Below the pieces are notes generated by a model, which had not been told where the DNA came from, did not search any database, and saw only the letters and a program-made list of their open reading frames with translations. Made by a program: the position numbers and the translations under genes. From IMG/VR virus record IMGVR_UViG_3300027976_002258, positions 1 through 41,395 of that record: a DNA stretch of 41,395 nt. One strand, written 5' to 3'. This stretch comes from a virus. This document shows, piece by piece, positions 24,278 to 33,176 of this stretch (its first letter is position 1; each line of letters begins with the position of its first letter).

Positions 24278-25108
24278 ATGGGTAATTTAAAGACATATCA
24301 GCATTTTATCAATGAATCGAATAGCGGCAGAATAATTAACGTTATTTTAGACACATTGGAACCATCAATCTTAGATTTAGTTAATAAAACTGAAGCATAC
24401 TACTTGGAGAAATCCGACATGGTATTTACATCTTATGACAGGGAATTAACTAGATTAAACATAATCTTTGACATGGTTAAATCTATAGAAAAATATACAT
24501 TGCCCTCAGATTCACTCATATCAATAAGCGCAAGCCATTCTAGAAAAGGCAATTTAGAAATATCTGCACAGATTCAAAGGGATGGTATTGCATATAGTTT
24601 GAGTACCGAGGTTATTATCGCCGGAGGTTTTAATATTCAGATCGCACATTACAGATATATCACTTCAACAGATTTACCGATCACTGGCCAAACCGCTGAT
24701 ACTAAAGAATATGGAGATAAAATTAAGAAGCTAACAAAACTTGAAAAATTAAATAAAGAAGTAGAAATTAATAATAGACAAATAGAGAAAAACCTGGAAA
24801 TAATATCTATAAATTCTAAATTTAATGATGAAGAAATTTGGCAAAAATATTTAGAAGGAGATGGTTCTTTAAAAAACAAACCACACTCAGAGTGGCCTAC
24901 ATGGGATGTAATATTGGGTAGAGGCGCTGCAGGAAATTATAATGACGATGAGAATTTCTTTAATGCAGAACGTGAAAAGTCAAAACAATACAATATATCT
25001 CATTGGAAATATATGAATATTAAAAGTTTGCAACAATGGATTGATGTTATTTCTAAAAATAATGCTAAAATTCAAAATAAAATAGAGCAAGCTATCAATA
25101 GCATCTAA
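24278..25108 (+). CDS. Protein with T4-like capsid-targeting N-terminus (276 aa)
   Basis: The N-terminus MGNLKTYQHFINES closely resembles the capsid-targeting peptide of T4 internal proteins (MKTYQEFIAE type), and I-N-E at 11-13 fits the (L/I)xE cleavage consensus of the T4 prohead protease. The remainder is unrecognised: about 15-150 mixed, 150-180 a likely coiled coil (KLTKLEKLNKEVEINNRQIE), 180-276 helical. I infer a protein packed in the capsid, cleaved on maturation and perhaps injected with the DNA. It is flanked by its own terminator-promoter pair, as expected for cargo. Confidence 0.6.
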   Translation: MGNLKTYQHFINESNSGRIINVILDTLEPSILDLVNKTEAYYLEKSDMVFTSYDRELTRLNIIFDMVKSIEKYTLPSDSLISISASHSRKGNLEISAQIQRDGIAYSLSTEVIIAGGFNIQIAHYRYITSTDLPITGQTADTKEYGDKIKKLTKLEKLNKEVEINNRQIEKNLEIISINSKFNDEEIWQKYLEGDGSLKNKPHSEWPTWDVILGRGAAGNYNDDENFFNAEREKSKQYNISHWKYMNIKSLQQWIDVISKNNAKIQNKIEQAINSI

Positions 25109-25162
25109 TACTGATAATTTTTAGAGGATATATATTTAAAATATATTTTCGGGATAAAATCA

Positions 25163-26455
25163 ATGAATCATATTAATTCAGTACACATTCTTCAAAATGC
25201 CCTTTGCGGGGTTGAATTCGAATTTTTCTCAAATTTCAGTGCAGATGAGACTGCAAAAAAACTAGCGGTTCTGCTTGGCAAAACAATTCATGTTGAAACT
25301 AAAGCACATAGTGACTTTGAAGTAACACAGGACTCGTTTAAAATAGAGCCAGACATGTCTGGAGGCGCAAAACTGCTAGAACTTGTAACTGGCGCTCTTC
25401 CATATAATGCAGCGCGACTAATGATTATTAATGTATGTCAGTGGATAGAAGAAAATGGATCTACGAATGATAGAACATCAATTCACTTAAACCTTTCTTT
25501 TGACAAATCTAAGATTGATAATAAATACAGAATCTCTAAAATGAATGTTCTTAAATTCATTTTAGATTTTAATGAAGAACAAGTGTTTAAGTTTTTTCCA
25601 AAAAGAGAAAATTCTGCATACGCTAAATCTATTAAGTTTATTATACCAAAAGAAGATACTTACTTTTTTGATGGTAATCATATAAACCAACAAAACTTTA
25701 CATATCCTGACTCTAAGTATTACGGCGTTAATTTTGACAAGAGACATAAAAATTATCTTGAATTTAGGTATATAGGAGGATCCGATTGGCATAAGAAGAC
25801 ATCAACTATATTGTACCTTCTAGACCAATTTCTATTGCAAATATGGAATTCATCAGAAAATAATGAGTTTAACACTTTAAATTCAATTGAACTTAAAAGG
25901 ATAGTTGCTGAAAATAAACGTATTATTGATGCTAGAAAGGATTGGAAGACAATTAAAGATAATTGGAAGGATGTTAAGTTTACTGTTGATTTAAAAGAAG
26001 ATCCAAGGATTGTAGATCTTTATTGGCCAAGTGTTAAACATGCGGTTATTAGATTATTCACATTTGGAGATCTTTCAAAGGGACATATTAACTATGACTC
26101 AGATTCAGGTAAAATACAGGTTAATGGCGGTAGACTTGAATACTGTGTTGATTTAGTAGGATATGAATTTATTAATTGTTTTTTAACAGGAGAATTCAAG
26201 AATTGCGATATATATTCATGCGATGTTAATGGCTCTGATATTCACTATTGTAATTTTTACAAAGGTACTCAAATAAACTCTTCAAAGCTAGATGGGTCAT
26301 ATGTACATGGAACGTGTGTCGCTACTGACTGTTATGTATATGGTAAGGGTACATTTAAAGGAACTATGAATGGTGGCATATTTAGAGAAGGTATGTATGA
26401 TAAAAAATTAGCTAAATTTAATAATGTTGAAATTGTTAAATCTAAAGCAATATAA
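25163..26455 (+). CDS. Amidoligase-like enzyme fused to a C-terminal beta-helix (430 aa)
   Basis: Residues 15-22 (CGVEFEFF), 61-84 (IEPDMSGG.., LLELVTGALP) and 101-111 (TNDRTSIHLNL) follow the order of motifs of the putative amidoligase family (glutamine-synthetase-like fold; G-V-E-x-E-F, P-D-x-S-G..E-x-V-T/S, and x-H-x-N/H). Such enzymes join amino and carboxyl groups at the cost of ATP. Residues 334-406 are pentapeptide-like turns with N/C/G steps (FINCFLTGEFKNCDIYSCDV), suggesting a right-handed beta-helix. The fusion points to a targeted modifier, possibly of a virion, cell-surface or DNA-linked molecule. Substrate is unknown. It lies in the accessory insert between hub and wedge genes. 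Confidence 0.65.
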   Translation: MNHINSVHILQNALCGVEFEFFSNFSADETAKKLAVLLGKTIHVETKAHSDFEVTQDSFKIEPDMSGGAKLLELVTGALPYNAARLMIINVCQWIEENGSTNDRTSIHLNLSFDKSKIDNKYRISKMNVLKFILDFNEEQVFKFFPKRENSAYAKSIKFIIPKEDTYFFDGNHINQQNFTYPDSKYYGVNFDKRHKNYLEFRYIGGSDWHKKTSTILYLLDQFLLQIWNSSENNEFNTLNSIELKRIVAENKRIIDARKDWKTIKDNWKDVKFTVDLKEDPRIVDLYWPSVKHAVIRLFTFGDLSKGHINYDSDSGKIQVNGGRLEYCVDLVGYEFINCFLTGEFKNCDIYSCDVNGSDIHYCNFYKGTQINSSKLDGSYVHGTCVATDCYVYGKGTFKGTMNGGIFREGMYDKKLAKFNNVEIVKSKAI

Positions 26456-26470
26456 AAATAAAATAAAGAA

Positions 26471-27304
26471 ATGGGAAGTATATTAGTAGGAGGTTCTGAT
26501 AATCAGCAAGATCCCGGATGGGATGCTGAATGTTTTAACATATTTGTAAACGATTTAGCGGATGATATTACTGGCTCATGTATGATACCTATGAATCTCC
26601 CAAGAAAGGAGGTTCAAAATATAGTAAAACGTGCGAAGCAATGGTTTTATAAAAACTATGAATATTCTGTTAAAGAAAACTTCATGGTTATACCTAAGGA
26701 AATGTTTCATTCGGATCACTTTAAGGCTAAACGTTCATTTACACTTCCTAAAATGAATACGGTGACTGGTGGAGGTGAAGTATGGTCAGTATATGGAGTA
26801 TTTGAAACTGGTGGTGGTTCTGGAGGAGGCTTAGATATTAAATTTGCACAAGGAGATTTTTCAATAGAAAGAATGTTTGCTGGTGGAATTTCAGGGGGGT
26901 CCGCTATTGTAAACGCAGCAGAAAACTTAGAATATTACATAGTAAATCAAAGTTTCTTTGATATGGCTAGACAAATATTTCAAAACCCTTATAGTTTTCA
27001 TTATAGTCAACTAACACATGAACTCAAGTTCACAGGAGAAACTCCTAAAAGAGACGTAGTTTTAAATATATATGAAACTATTCCAGAATGCGCGTTGTTT
27101 CAAGATGAGGCGTTTTTTAGATATTGTTCTGCTAAGATTAAAATATCATTAGGGCAAAAACTAGGGATATTTGGATTTACACTTCCTGGAAACATTCAAA
27201 TTAATCCTGATTTAATCAAAGGATTGGGTGAAGAAGAATTAAGCAGTTTGATTGAGGAAATCAAAGGAGATGAGGGTGTCGACTGGATGTTCCATTCCTC
27301 ATAA
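26471..27304 (+). CDS. Baseplate structural protein (277 aa)
   Basis: Not assigned to a named T4 protein. KRAKQWFYKNYEYSVKENFM (about 54-73) is a helix followed by beta-rich segments and a Gly-rich patch (TGGGEVWSVYGVFETGGGSGGG). The last 35 residues are an acidic helix. Position (19 nt before gp25-like) and size suggest a part of the wedge or a tail-completion protein of large myoviruses; this is inference from gene order. Confidence 0.55.
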   Translation: MGSILVGGSDNQQDPGWDAECFNIFVNDLADDITGSCMIPMNLPRKEVQNIVKRAKQWFYKNYEYSVKENFMVIPKEMFHSDHFKAKRSFTLPKMNTVTGGGEVWSVYGVFETGGGSGGGLDIKFAQGDFSIERMFAGGISGGSAIVNAAENLEYYIVNQSFFDMARQIFQNPYSFHYSQLTHELKFTGETPKRDVVLNIYETIPECALFQDEAFFRYCSAKIKISLGQKLGIFGFTLPGNIQINPDLIKGLGEEELSSLIEEIKGDEGVDWMFHSS

Positions 27305-27323
27305 AAATAGAGATAGATAGTTT

Positions 27324-27677
27324 ATGGAACTGTATATAAAAGCAATAGGTGATCCAAACTTTGATCCAGATCAGTTGCAGGTTGATGAAGATATTGCCTT
27401 AATTTTAACACAAATTGAGAATTTATTGTTCACTGTAAAGGGAGATGTCATGGGAGAGCCTGAATTTGGACTCAATCTTGAGGATTATGTATATTCGTTT
27501 ATGTATAATGACACAATGCTACAGGGGGTAGTGAAAGAAGCAATTAGTAGATGGATTCCACTCTCTGCTAAAATACCAGTCAATGTCACTGTGGAATTTG
27601 CATCATTTACCGATAAGAACGTGGTTTTTATAGATATTATAGTTGACTACCGATATGGGATTACCATATCAATTTAA
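27324..27677 (+). CDS. Baseplate wedge protein, gp25-like
   Basis: The 117-residue protein has the size and layout of T4 gp25 / P2 gpW: an N-terminal helix (DEDIALILTQIENLLFTVKG), the conserved turn GEPEFGLNLEDYVY (44-57; E-P-x-F/Y-G is the family hallmark), then a C-terminal strand-rich half. gp25 starts sheath assembly and is conserved through contractile systems, including T6SS TssE. It is directly followed by gp6/J-like, the usual order. Confidence 0.9.
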   Translation: MELYIKAIGDPNFDPDQLQVDEDIALILTQIENLLFTVKGDVMGEPEFGLNLEDYVYSFMYNDTMLQGVVKEAISRWIPLSAKIPVNVTVEFASFTDKNVVFIDIIVDYRYGITISI

Positions 27678-27690
27678 AAAAAATAAAGAG

Positions 27691-29511
27691 ATGGCAGAAT
27701 TAAAATTTTTATCAAAAGCTAGAATTAAAGCTAGTGAGATGATCTTCGACACGAGGACGTATATTTCAAGAGTATATGGACGTGGGGGTGACTTATTTAC
27801 AACAGCATCGCCGTTTTCCCAAATACTTGAAGTGCTTACAGAACTTACGCAATTTGTATTTCTTTATATTGAAGATGCATTGGTTGAACAAAATATTCTA
27901 ACTGCACAAAATCATGCATCCATATATGGCCTTGCGAGACTTGCTGGACATGACGCATTCAGAGGAACATCGGCAGTTGGAGAGATAAGAATAAGATTAA
28001 GCACCATTGCATTTAACGAGATATCAGGGGATGCCATTAACATTCCAGCAAATACTATAATAAAGGCCACCAAAAATGGATTGACATATGTCTTAAAAAC
28101 AAACAACGATCAATTTAGAATAGAAACAAACAATCCTGAATATATCTATATACCAGTTATTCAAGGTAAACTTGAAAAGCAAAATCTTACCGGAACTGGA
28201 AATAAATTGCAATCATTTAATGTGATAATCAAAAAGAATACAGATCATCATTCGGTTAGGGTAAGTGTAAACAGTGAATTGTGGACAAAATATGATTCTC
28301 TTTATGATATGAAGGTAGGGACAAAGGGGTATATCGTTAAAACTGGAATAACAGGAGGACTTGATATTTATTTCGGAAATGGTTCATTTGGTTTAATTCC
28401 ACCAGCTGGCTCTTCAATTGGTGTTGAATACATCATAACGGATGGAACAAAGGGAAATTTAACAGGTTCAAAGGATCTTAATTTTAAATTTGAAAATGAA
28501 GGATTTGATTCTCTTGGAAACTCATATAACTTAAATAAAATATTAGAATCTTCGTTTACAGTTGCTCCGACTATGGGGTCTGACCCGGAAAGTATAGACC
28601 TTACTAAATTAATAGCGCCTTTACAATCACATTCATTTGTATTGGCAACTCCTAATAACTATGAGCATTTCCTATCTCGATATGGCATGTTTTCATATCT
28701 TGATGCATATAATACAACAGAAGATGGTTATATTGATGATGATAATGTTATTTATTTGTTCATGCTTCCTGACACTGCACGAAAACTTACATCGAATACT
28801 GATTATTTTAGTCTACATCAAGAGGAATTCTTTTTCTCTGAAGATGAAAAGAATGGAATTCTTAGAACCTTAGAAAATTCAGGTCAGCAGATGGTAACCA
28901 CTGAAGTTAAAATAGTAGAGCCTAAAATCCAATATTTTAGAATGGATATTAAAGTAAGATATTTTGAAGGATTTAATAAAACTAATTTGTTCACTGAGAT
29001 TCGTTCAAAGATTTCACAATACTTAATAAATATTACTAGAAGAGATCGTTTGCCTAAGTCTGATATTATTGCAATATTGGAAGGCGTTGAAGGAATCGAC
29101 TCTGTAAATGTTAGATTTGTTTCTGAAAAGGAAGAAACTGCAAGAAGACTCGGGTATTATGTTAGTGAAACAGTAACAGTGACTCCATCTACGCCAGTCC
29201 TCGAAGATATTGGAAATGGCAAACAGCATTATGTTTTCTTTAAAAGAAATGTTACCAAGTCCCATATTAATTTTGAACCAGGAGCAGCACTTCCGGAAAA
29301 TATAATAAGTCTAGACTCATTTGGAGATATTATATTAGAGAAGGAAGAGGTTGCATTATTTAGAGGAGGATGGGCCGATAGAGATAATATAAACGTACCT
29401 GACGCTGTTAAAATGGGGGAGATGGCAGCGTTATCAATTTATTTTGATGAGCCGGCTGTTCCAAATACAGTGTTTAGTATAATACAAGCTCAAAATAGAA
29501 AATCGATATAA
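27691..29511 (+). CDS. Baseplate wedge protein, gp6/J-like
   Basis: I start at the ATG at 27691 (MAELKFLSKARIKASEMI), 13 nt after the gp25-like stop and after an A-rich leader; an upstream in-frame ATG at 27643 lies inside that gene. The product (606 aa) fits the J/gp6 family: N-terminal helices with SQILEVLTELTQF, the central AIN..P..T.. beta domain (SGDAINIPANTIIKATKNGL), and a C-terminal domain that ends in a helix-strand unit with LPKSDIIAILEGVEGIDSVN. It forms the inner ring around the hub. The stop overlaps the next start (ATGA). Confidence 0.85.
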   Translation: MAELKFLSKARIKASEMIFDTRTYISRVYGRGGDLFTTASPFSQILEVLTELTQFVFLYIEDALVEQNILTAQNHASIYGLARLAGHDAFRGTSAVGEIRIRLSTIAFNEISGDAINIPANTIIKATKNGLTYVLKTNNDQFRIETNNPEYIYIPVIQGKLEKQNLTGTGNKLQSFNVIIKKNTDHHSVRVSVNSELWTKYDSLYDMKVGTKGYIVKTGITGGLDIYFGNGSFGLIPPAGSSIGVEYIITDGTKGNLTGSKDLNFKFENEGFDSLGNSYNLNKILESSFTVAPTMGSDPESIDLTKLIAPLQSHSFVLATPNNYEHFLSRYGMFSYLDAYNTTEDGYIDDDNVIYLFMLPDTARKLTSNTDYFSLHQEEFFFSEDEKNGILRTLENSGQQMVTTEVKIVEPKIQYFRMDIKVRYFEGFNKTNLFTEIRSKISQYLINITRRDRLPKSDIIAILEGVEGIDSVNVRFVSEKEETARRLGYYVSETVTVTPSTPVLEDIGNGKQHYVFFKRNVTKSHINFEPGAALPENIISLDSFGDIILEKEEVALFRGGWADRDNINVPDAVKMGEMAALSIYFDEPAVPNTVFSIIQAQNRKSI

Positions 29512-29780
29512 TGAACATTTTTAGTAATATATTAAAAGTACGAAAAGTAAAAAGCTACGATACAAGGCTTTCAATAATGGACCAAAGACTGCATGAAGGA
29601 AATGATTATCGTGCAAATATTCTAAGTGGTTCAATTTCAAAGTACATTCAGCGCAATGATACAATGAATGATTTTATTACCATGATTCAACACGTTGTGG
29701 CAGATTGGGTGGATTCGGTAACATATTTAAAAATGTACAAATCATATACTGTCAGAAGAAACGACAAAAAAATTAAATAA
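29511..29780 (+). CDS. Small structural-region protein (89 aa)
   Basis: I do not recognise it. It is basic and helical, with DRRRY-like stretches absent but many Arg/Lys/Asp residues; no membrane segment. It overlaps the wedge gene stop by 1 nt and lies 2 nt before the next gene. Possibly a small wedge adaptor or chaperone; in T4 no gene of this size separates 6 and 7. Confidence 0.6.
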   Translation: MNIFSNILKVRKVKSYDTRLSIMDQRLHEGNDYRANILSGSISKYIQRNDTMNDFITMIQHVVADWVDSVTYLKMYKSYTVRRNDKKIK

Positions 29781-29782
29781 AA

Positions 29783-32581
29783 ATGGCATATCCAAATTTA
29801 AGGTTTTTTGACAGTGAGTCAAACGACTTAAACTTATTATATAATTCCGATACTAATATATGGGAGGGTGTGTGTTATTTACCAATAGTTTCAACAGGTC
29901 TATATGAAACATTAACGATTTATATTTTAGAACAAGTGCAAGGTTTATTGGGTAACGACCAGTATATTACTCCAATTGCTACAATGTTAGGAGAAACGCA
30001 ATTCAAATTCAAATTCTTCAATGGATATGAATTCAGCAAAGATATTTTCATGTATAGCGCTTCCAATAATAATGGAAGACTTGAAATTACAAAAGATAAT
30101 ATTCAAGTGCATCCAATATTACCACCAGATGCTGCATATTTTGAAGGTGAAGTTAATGGAATAAAAAAGATTAAAACTAATATGTCGATGATTCCAATTA
30201 AATGCAACATTGCATTAATGAGTCATGACGATAATTATCATACAGGGATTTTAGATATATTCGAAGTTAATAATGGTAATGAAATACTTATAGCCAGTAT
30301 CAGAATATATGGTGAAACTGAGTCTGAGGATGAAAGACTTACGGTTTTACTTTCTAATATTGGGATGTCCATGTCAGAGGATGAATATATGATACTTAAA
30401 GATTCCAATATTATGGAGTTTGCACCGGACTGGATATTGATGAATCAAAAAAGAAAGGAGTTGCTTCTACAAGCATCAGAAATAAAACCATTTATTGGAA
30501 CATATAAGGCGCTTTTAAATGCTATTGATTTTTATGGTTATAATAATTTGACGTTAAAGGAATATTGGTTAAATATTAATGAGCAATCTGAAAACTTTGG
30601 AAAATTATTAGCAGTTGCGATTCCAAACCAAGATACGGTTGGATTTCTAGCAAATAAAAATAATAATAACGAATTACCGAATTCAAATATAAAAAAGACC
30701 AGTAGATTTTCTATTGTTTATAGATTAAATGAGGCGGATGGCGGAGTAGACTCTTGGGACATCCCTACAGTAAAAGAGTCATCTGACTATAGCCCTGATG
30801 AAGTTATTATAAAACTATATGGACTTAAGAAAAAACTACAATCAACATATTTGCCGCTTAATGCCAAAATTGTTGATATTACAGGAGAAGGTGATTATTT
30901 TTCACAATTCAACATGAAGGTTTGGAATAATCAACATATCATTAAAGACCAAACTGCTGGTTCCAATGTGGATTTCAGTAGATACCCGATTGAAAAGCAG
31001 TTATATATTGAAGATCTTAGAAAGGTTGACTATAGATTAACAGGACGCTCTCAAAATTTCGCAAATCTTTTAGATACTGAACGCGAAGAAATATCTAGTT
31101 CGATTATAAATTTTTATGATTCATATTATAACACAGAATTATCAAGTTTCAATACTCTAAGAGGTATACCTATAGGATGCCCTATTGTATTAAATGCAAA
31201 GTCATTTATTGATACATGGGATGATGCGGAATTTACATTCATAGATGGTGAATCCACTGGAAATCACATGTTGGAATGGGATAATTGGTGGAAGCAGGGA
31301 ATCTATGAGATGGAGTGGATTGTTAAAGGACCTAGAGATTACTTCAAATCATTTAGAGGAAACGTTGGATATTGGGCTGAGCCTACACCTGGAAACCAAA
31401 TATGGCATCCAGGATACCAACAATTCCCAATAGTATTACCATATAGCGGAGTATACTCAGTAGAACTTGCGGTTTATGACTTATACAACGTGAGAAGTTA
31501 TTATAGAATACCAAACTATTTTGAAGTAAAAAATAAAAATGTTGAAGTATATGGATTATTACAAAAAATGTCTCCTAAATTAAGTTGGAACGAATACACG
31601 TATAGTTATGACGTATCAGGCAGTGAATGGGAGTGGTCAAGAGAAAACATCGCGACTATTGATAGTATTATTGCAACGTATTATTTGACACTAGATAGGG
31701 CAAACTATGTGCATGACGATGTGGATAGCCCTGAATTTTCTACAGTAAGAAGATATTTAGATTCTGCGTCTCCATTCGGATTTTCAGAGACTCCTGGACC
31801 ATATCAATGGAAGGAGTTGCGAAATCATGTATGGGATGATGGGACTGAAGTTAATTGGAATATGATGCGAGTAGGTGGAGATATACATTCATCGTTTAAA
31901 ATGGATTTAAGACAAGATACCGGTCATGTGAATGGTCATGTTTTAGAAATAGAACAAATAGATCCTAATACAAACTTAGAAATAGTTGACACATATATCA
32001 TTCAATCTACATATCCAATTAACATGTATGATATTCAAGGGTGGACATTAATTGCAGAGGAACTTTCTACGTTAGATCCAAATGCTCACCCTTTATTGTC
32101 TAAATTTAATTACAATCCAATATTGGTAGATTCTGATAATAATGAATCAACAGGGACTGGCCCTATTGGAGAAGATATGTGCGAATATATCCTAGTAGTG
32201 GCTGAATCACCATCAAGAACGCATGACTATTCTAGTGTTAAATTCGATAGTGTTTTAGGAGGAACTATATTACAAGATTCAGAAATTCACTTTACAATAT
32301 ATAATCCAAGCTTTCATGATATACATGTAATTGACACACATATAGAAGTCCACATGTTGAACCATGTGACTTTCTCATATGATATATCGAATATGCCTGG
32401 AATCATCGGATGTAAATGGACTCTTAAAAATAATAGTAAAAAAATAGATGATATATATTCAAATAACACGTGGCTAACCTATTTATTTAAGCACAAAGGA
32501 GACTATACAATTGAATTGGAGTTAACTGATGTTAATGGAAATAGAAATAAAATAAATAAAAATATATTAAAAATCGTTTAA
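29783..32581 (+). CDS. Large baseplate wedge protein with PKD/Ig-like domains, gp7 position (932 aa)
   Basis: The first 470 residues are mixed alpha/beta, with a helical tract near 216-250 (MNQKRKELLLQASEIKPFIG). From about 490 on, repeated Ig/PKD-like units can be seen: FTFIDGES..WDNWWKQGIYEMEWI, PYSGVYSVELAVYDLY, and at the C-terminus HKGDYTIELELTDVNGNRNK. The gene follows gp25-like and gp6-like genes, the place held by gp7 in T4 (1032 aa), which is why I suggest the same role in the outer wedge. Sequence homology with T4 gp7 is not shown. PKD-like endings are more typical of surface-exposed proteins. Confidence 0.6.
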   Translation: MAYPNLRFFDSESNDLNLLYNSDTNIWEGVCYLPIVSTGLYETLTIYILEQVQGLLGNDQYITPIATMLGETQFKFKFFNGYEFSKDIFMYSASNNNGRLEITKDNIQVHPILPPDAAYFEGEVNGIKKIKTNMSMIPIKCNIALMSHDDNYHTGILDIFEVNNGNEILIASIRIYGETESEDERLTVLLSNIGMSMSEDEYMILKDSNIMEFAPDWILMNQKRKELLLQASEIKPFIGTYKALLNAIDFYGYNNLTLKEYWLNINEQSENFGKLLAVAIPNQDTVGFLANKNNNNELPNSNIKKTSRFSIVYRLNEADGGVDSWDIPTVKESSDYSPDEVIIKLYGLKKKLQSTYLPLNAKIVDITGEGDYFSQFNMKVWNNQHIIKDQTAGSNVDFSRYPIEKQLYIEDLRKVDYRLTGRSQNFANLLDTEREEISSSIINFYDSYYNTELSSFNTLRGIPIGCPIVLNAKSFIDTWDDAEFTFIDGESTGNHMLEWDNWWKQGIYEMEWIVKGPRDYFKSFRGNVGYWAEPTPGNQIWHPGYQQFPIVLPYSGVYSVELAVYDLYNVRSYYRIPNYFEVKNKNVEVYGLLQKMSPKLSWNEYTYSYDVSGSEWEWSRENIATIDSIIATYYLTLDRANYVHDDVDSPEFSTVRRYLDSASPFGFSETPGPYQWKELRNHVWDDGTEVNWNMMRVGGDIHSSFKMDLRQDTGHVNGHVLEIEQIDPNTNLEIVDTYIIQSTYPINMYDIQGWTLIAEELSTLDPNAHPLLSKFNYNPILVDSDNNESTGTGPIGEDMCEYILVVAESPSRTHDYSSVKFDSVLGGTILQDSEIHFTIYNPSFHDIHVIDTHIEVHMLNHVTFSYDISNMPGIIGCKWTLKNNSKKIDDIYSNNTWLTYLFKHKGDYTIELELTDVNGNRNKINKNILKIV

Positions 32582-32582
32582 C

Positions 32583-33161
32583 ATGGCAAATATAACAAAC
32601 ATCTTTGGGACAGACTCGGTTTCATCATCAAGAATTGTACTAAACTCTAATTTTAAATCTATTAAAGATGAATTAGATGACATTTCAAATTTATTAGATT
32701 TTGAAAATGAAACTTTAACATTAACAGGTTCAATTAAAGGAGGAGCATTAGATATATTGCCAACTGGTGGTAGTGTATCGGCGTTCAAGGTTACTGATAC
32801 AGAAGTTGTCACTAATGTTCCAGCAGAATTCAATTTTGATGTGACATTAAATGGAAGTTTAAAACACTCAGTATCAAGTGGAGTTACATCTCTACCTTCT
32901 GGTGTAAATACGTATGATAAAACAACATATATTTTAGATGCTGCTCCGCCTATAACTAATTTAATACTAAGCGACGCAGAGGACGGACAGGAAATTACTT
33001 TAATTGCGAATGCTGGTAGTATTACATTTGATGTTAATAATATAATAGGTGCTACTTCGATTGTACTTAATGATGGTGGATCAATAACTTTAAGATTTGT
33101 TGATGAAACATCAACATTCTATATAATATGTTCAAATAACGCAAGCATATCGCAATTATAG
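32583..33161 (+). CDS. Beta-rich baseplate/fibre-associated protein (192 aa)
   Basis: The N-terminal 40 residues are helical (SRIVLNSNFKSIKDELDDIS), followed by a largely beta, Gly/Thr/Asp-rich region. The segment SDAEDGQEITLIANAGSITF is a pattern seen in phage tail-fibre-type beta domains. It lies between the gp7-position gene and two large fibre-type genes; I infer a fibre-connector or decoration protein. TATAAATA (33163-33170) follows its stop. Confidence 0.6.
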   Translation: MANITNIFGTDSVSSSRIVLNSNFKSIKDELDDISNLLDFENETLTLTGSIKGGALDILPTGGSVSAFKVTDTEVVTNVPAEFNFDVTLNGSLKHSVSSGVTSLPSGVNTYDKTTYILDAAPPITNLILSDAEDGQEITLIANAGSITFDVNNIIGATSIVLNDGGSITLRFVDETSTFYIICSNNASISQL

Positions 33162-33162
33162 T

Positions 33163-33170
33163 TATAAATA
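33163..33170 (+). promoter_or_regulatory. Candidate late promoter box TATAAATA
   Basis: The octamer lies in the short gap between stop (33161) and ATG (33177), 6 nt before the start. The position is suggestive, but a start of transcription 5-7 nt later would leave almost no leader, so the evidence is weak. Confidence 0.25.
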
Positions 33171-33176
33171 GCTTAA

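Noticed and set aside
27643-27690. Upstream extension of the gp6/J-like gene
   Set aside because: The extra codons are the gp25-like 3' end in another frame; 27691 has the leader.
28637-28873. Forward 78-codon frame inside the gp6/J-like gene
   Set aside because: It is out of frame within a well supported gene.
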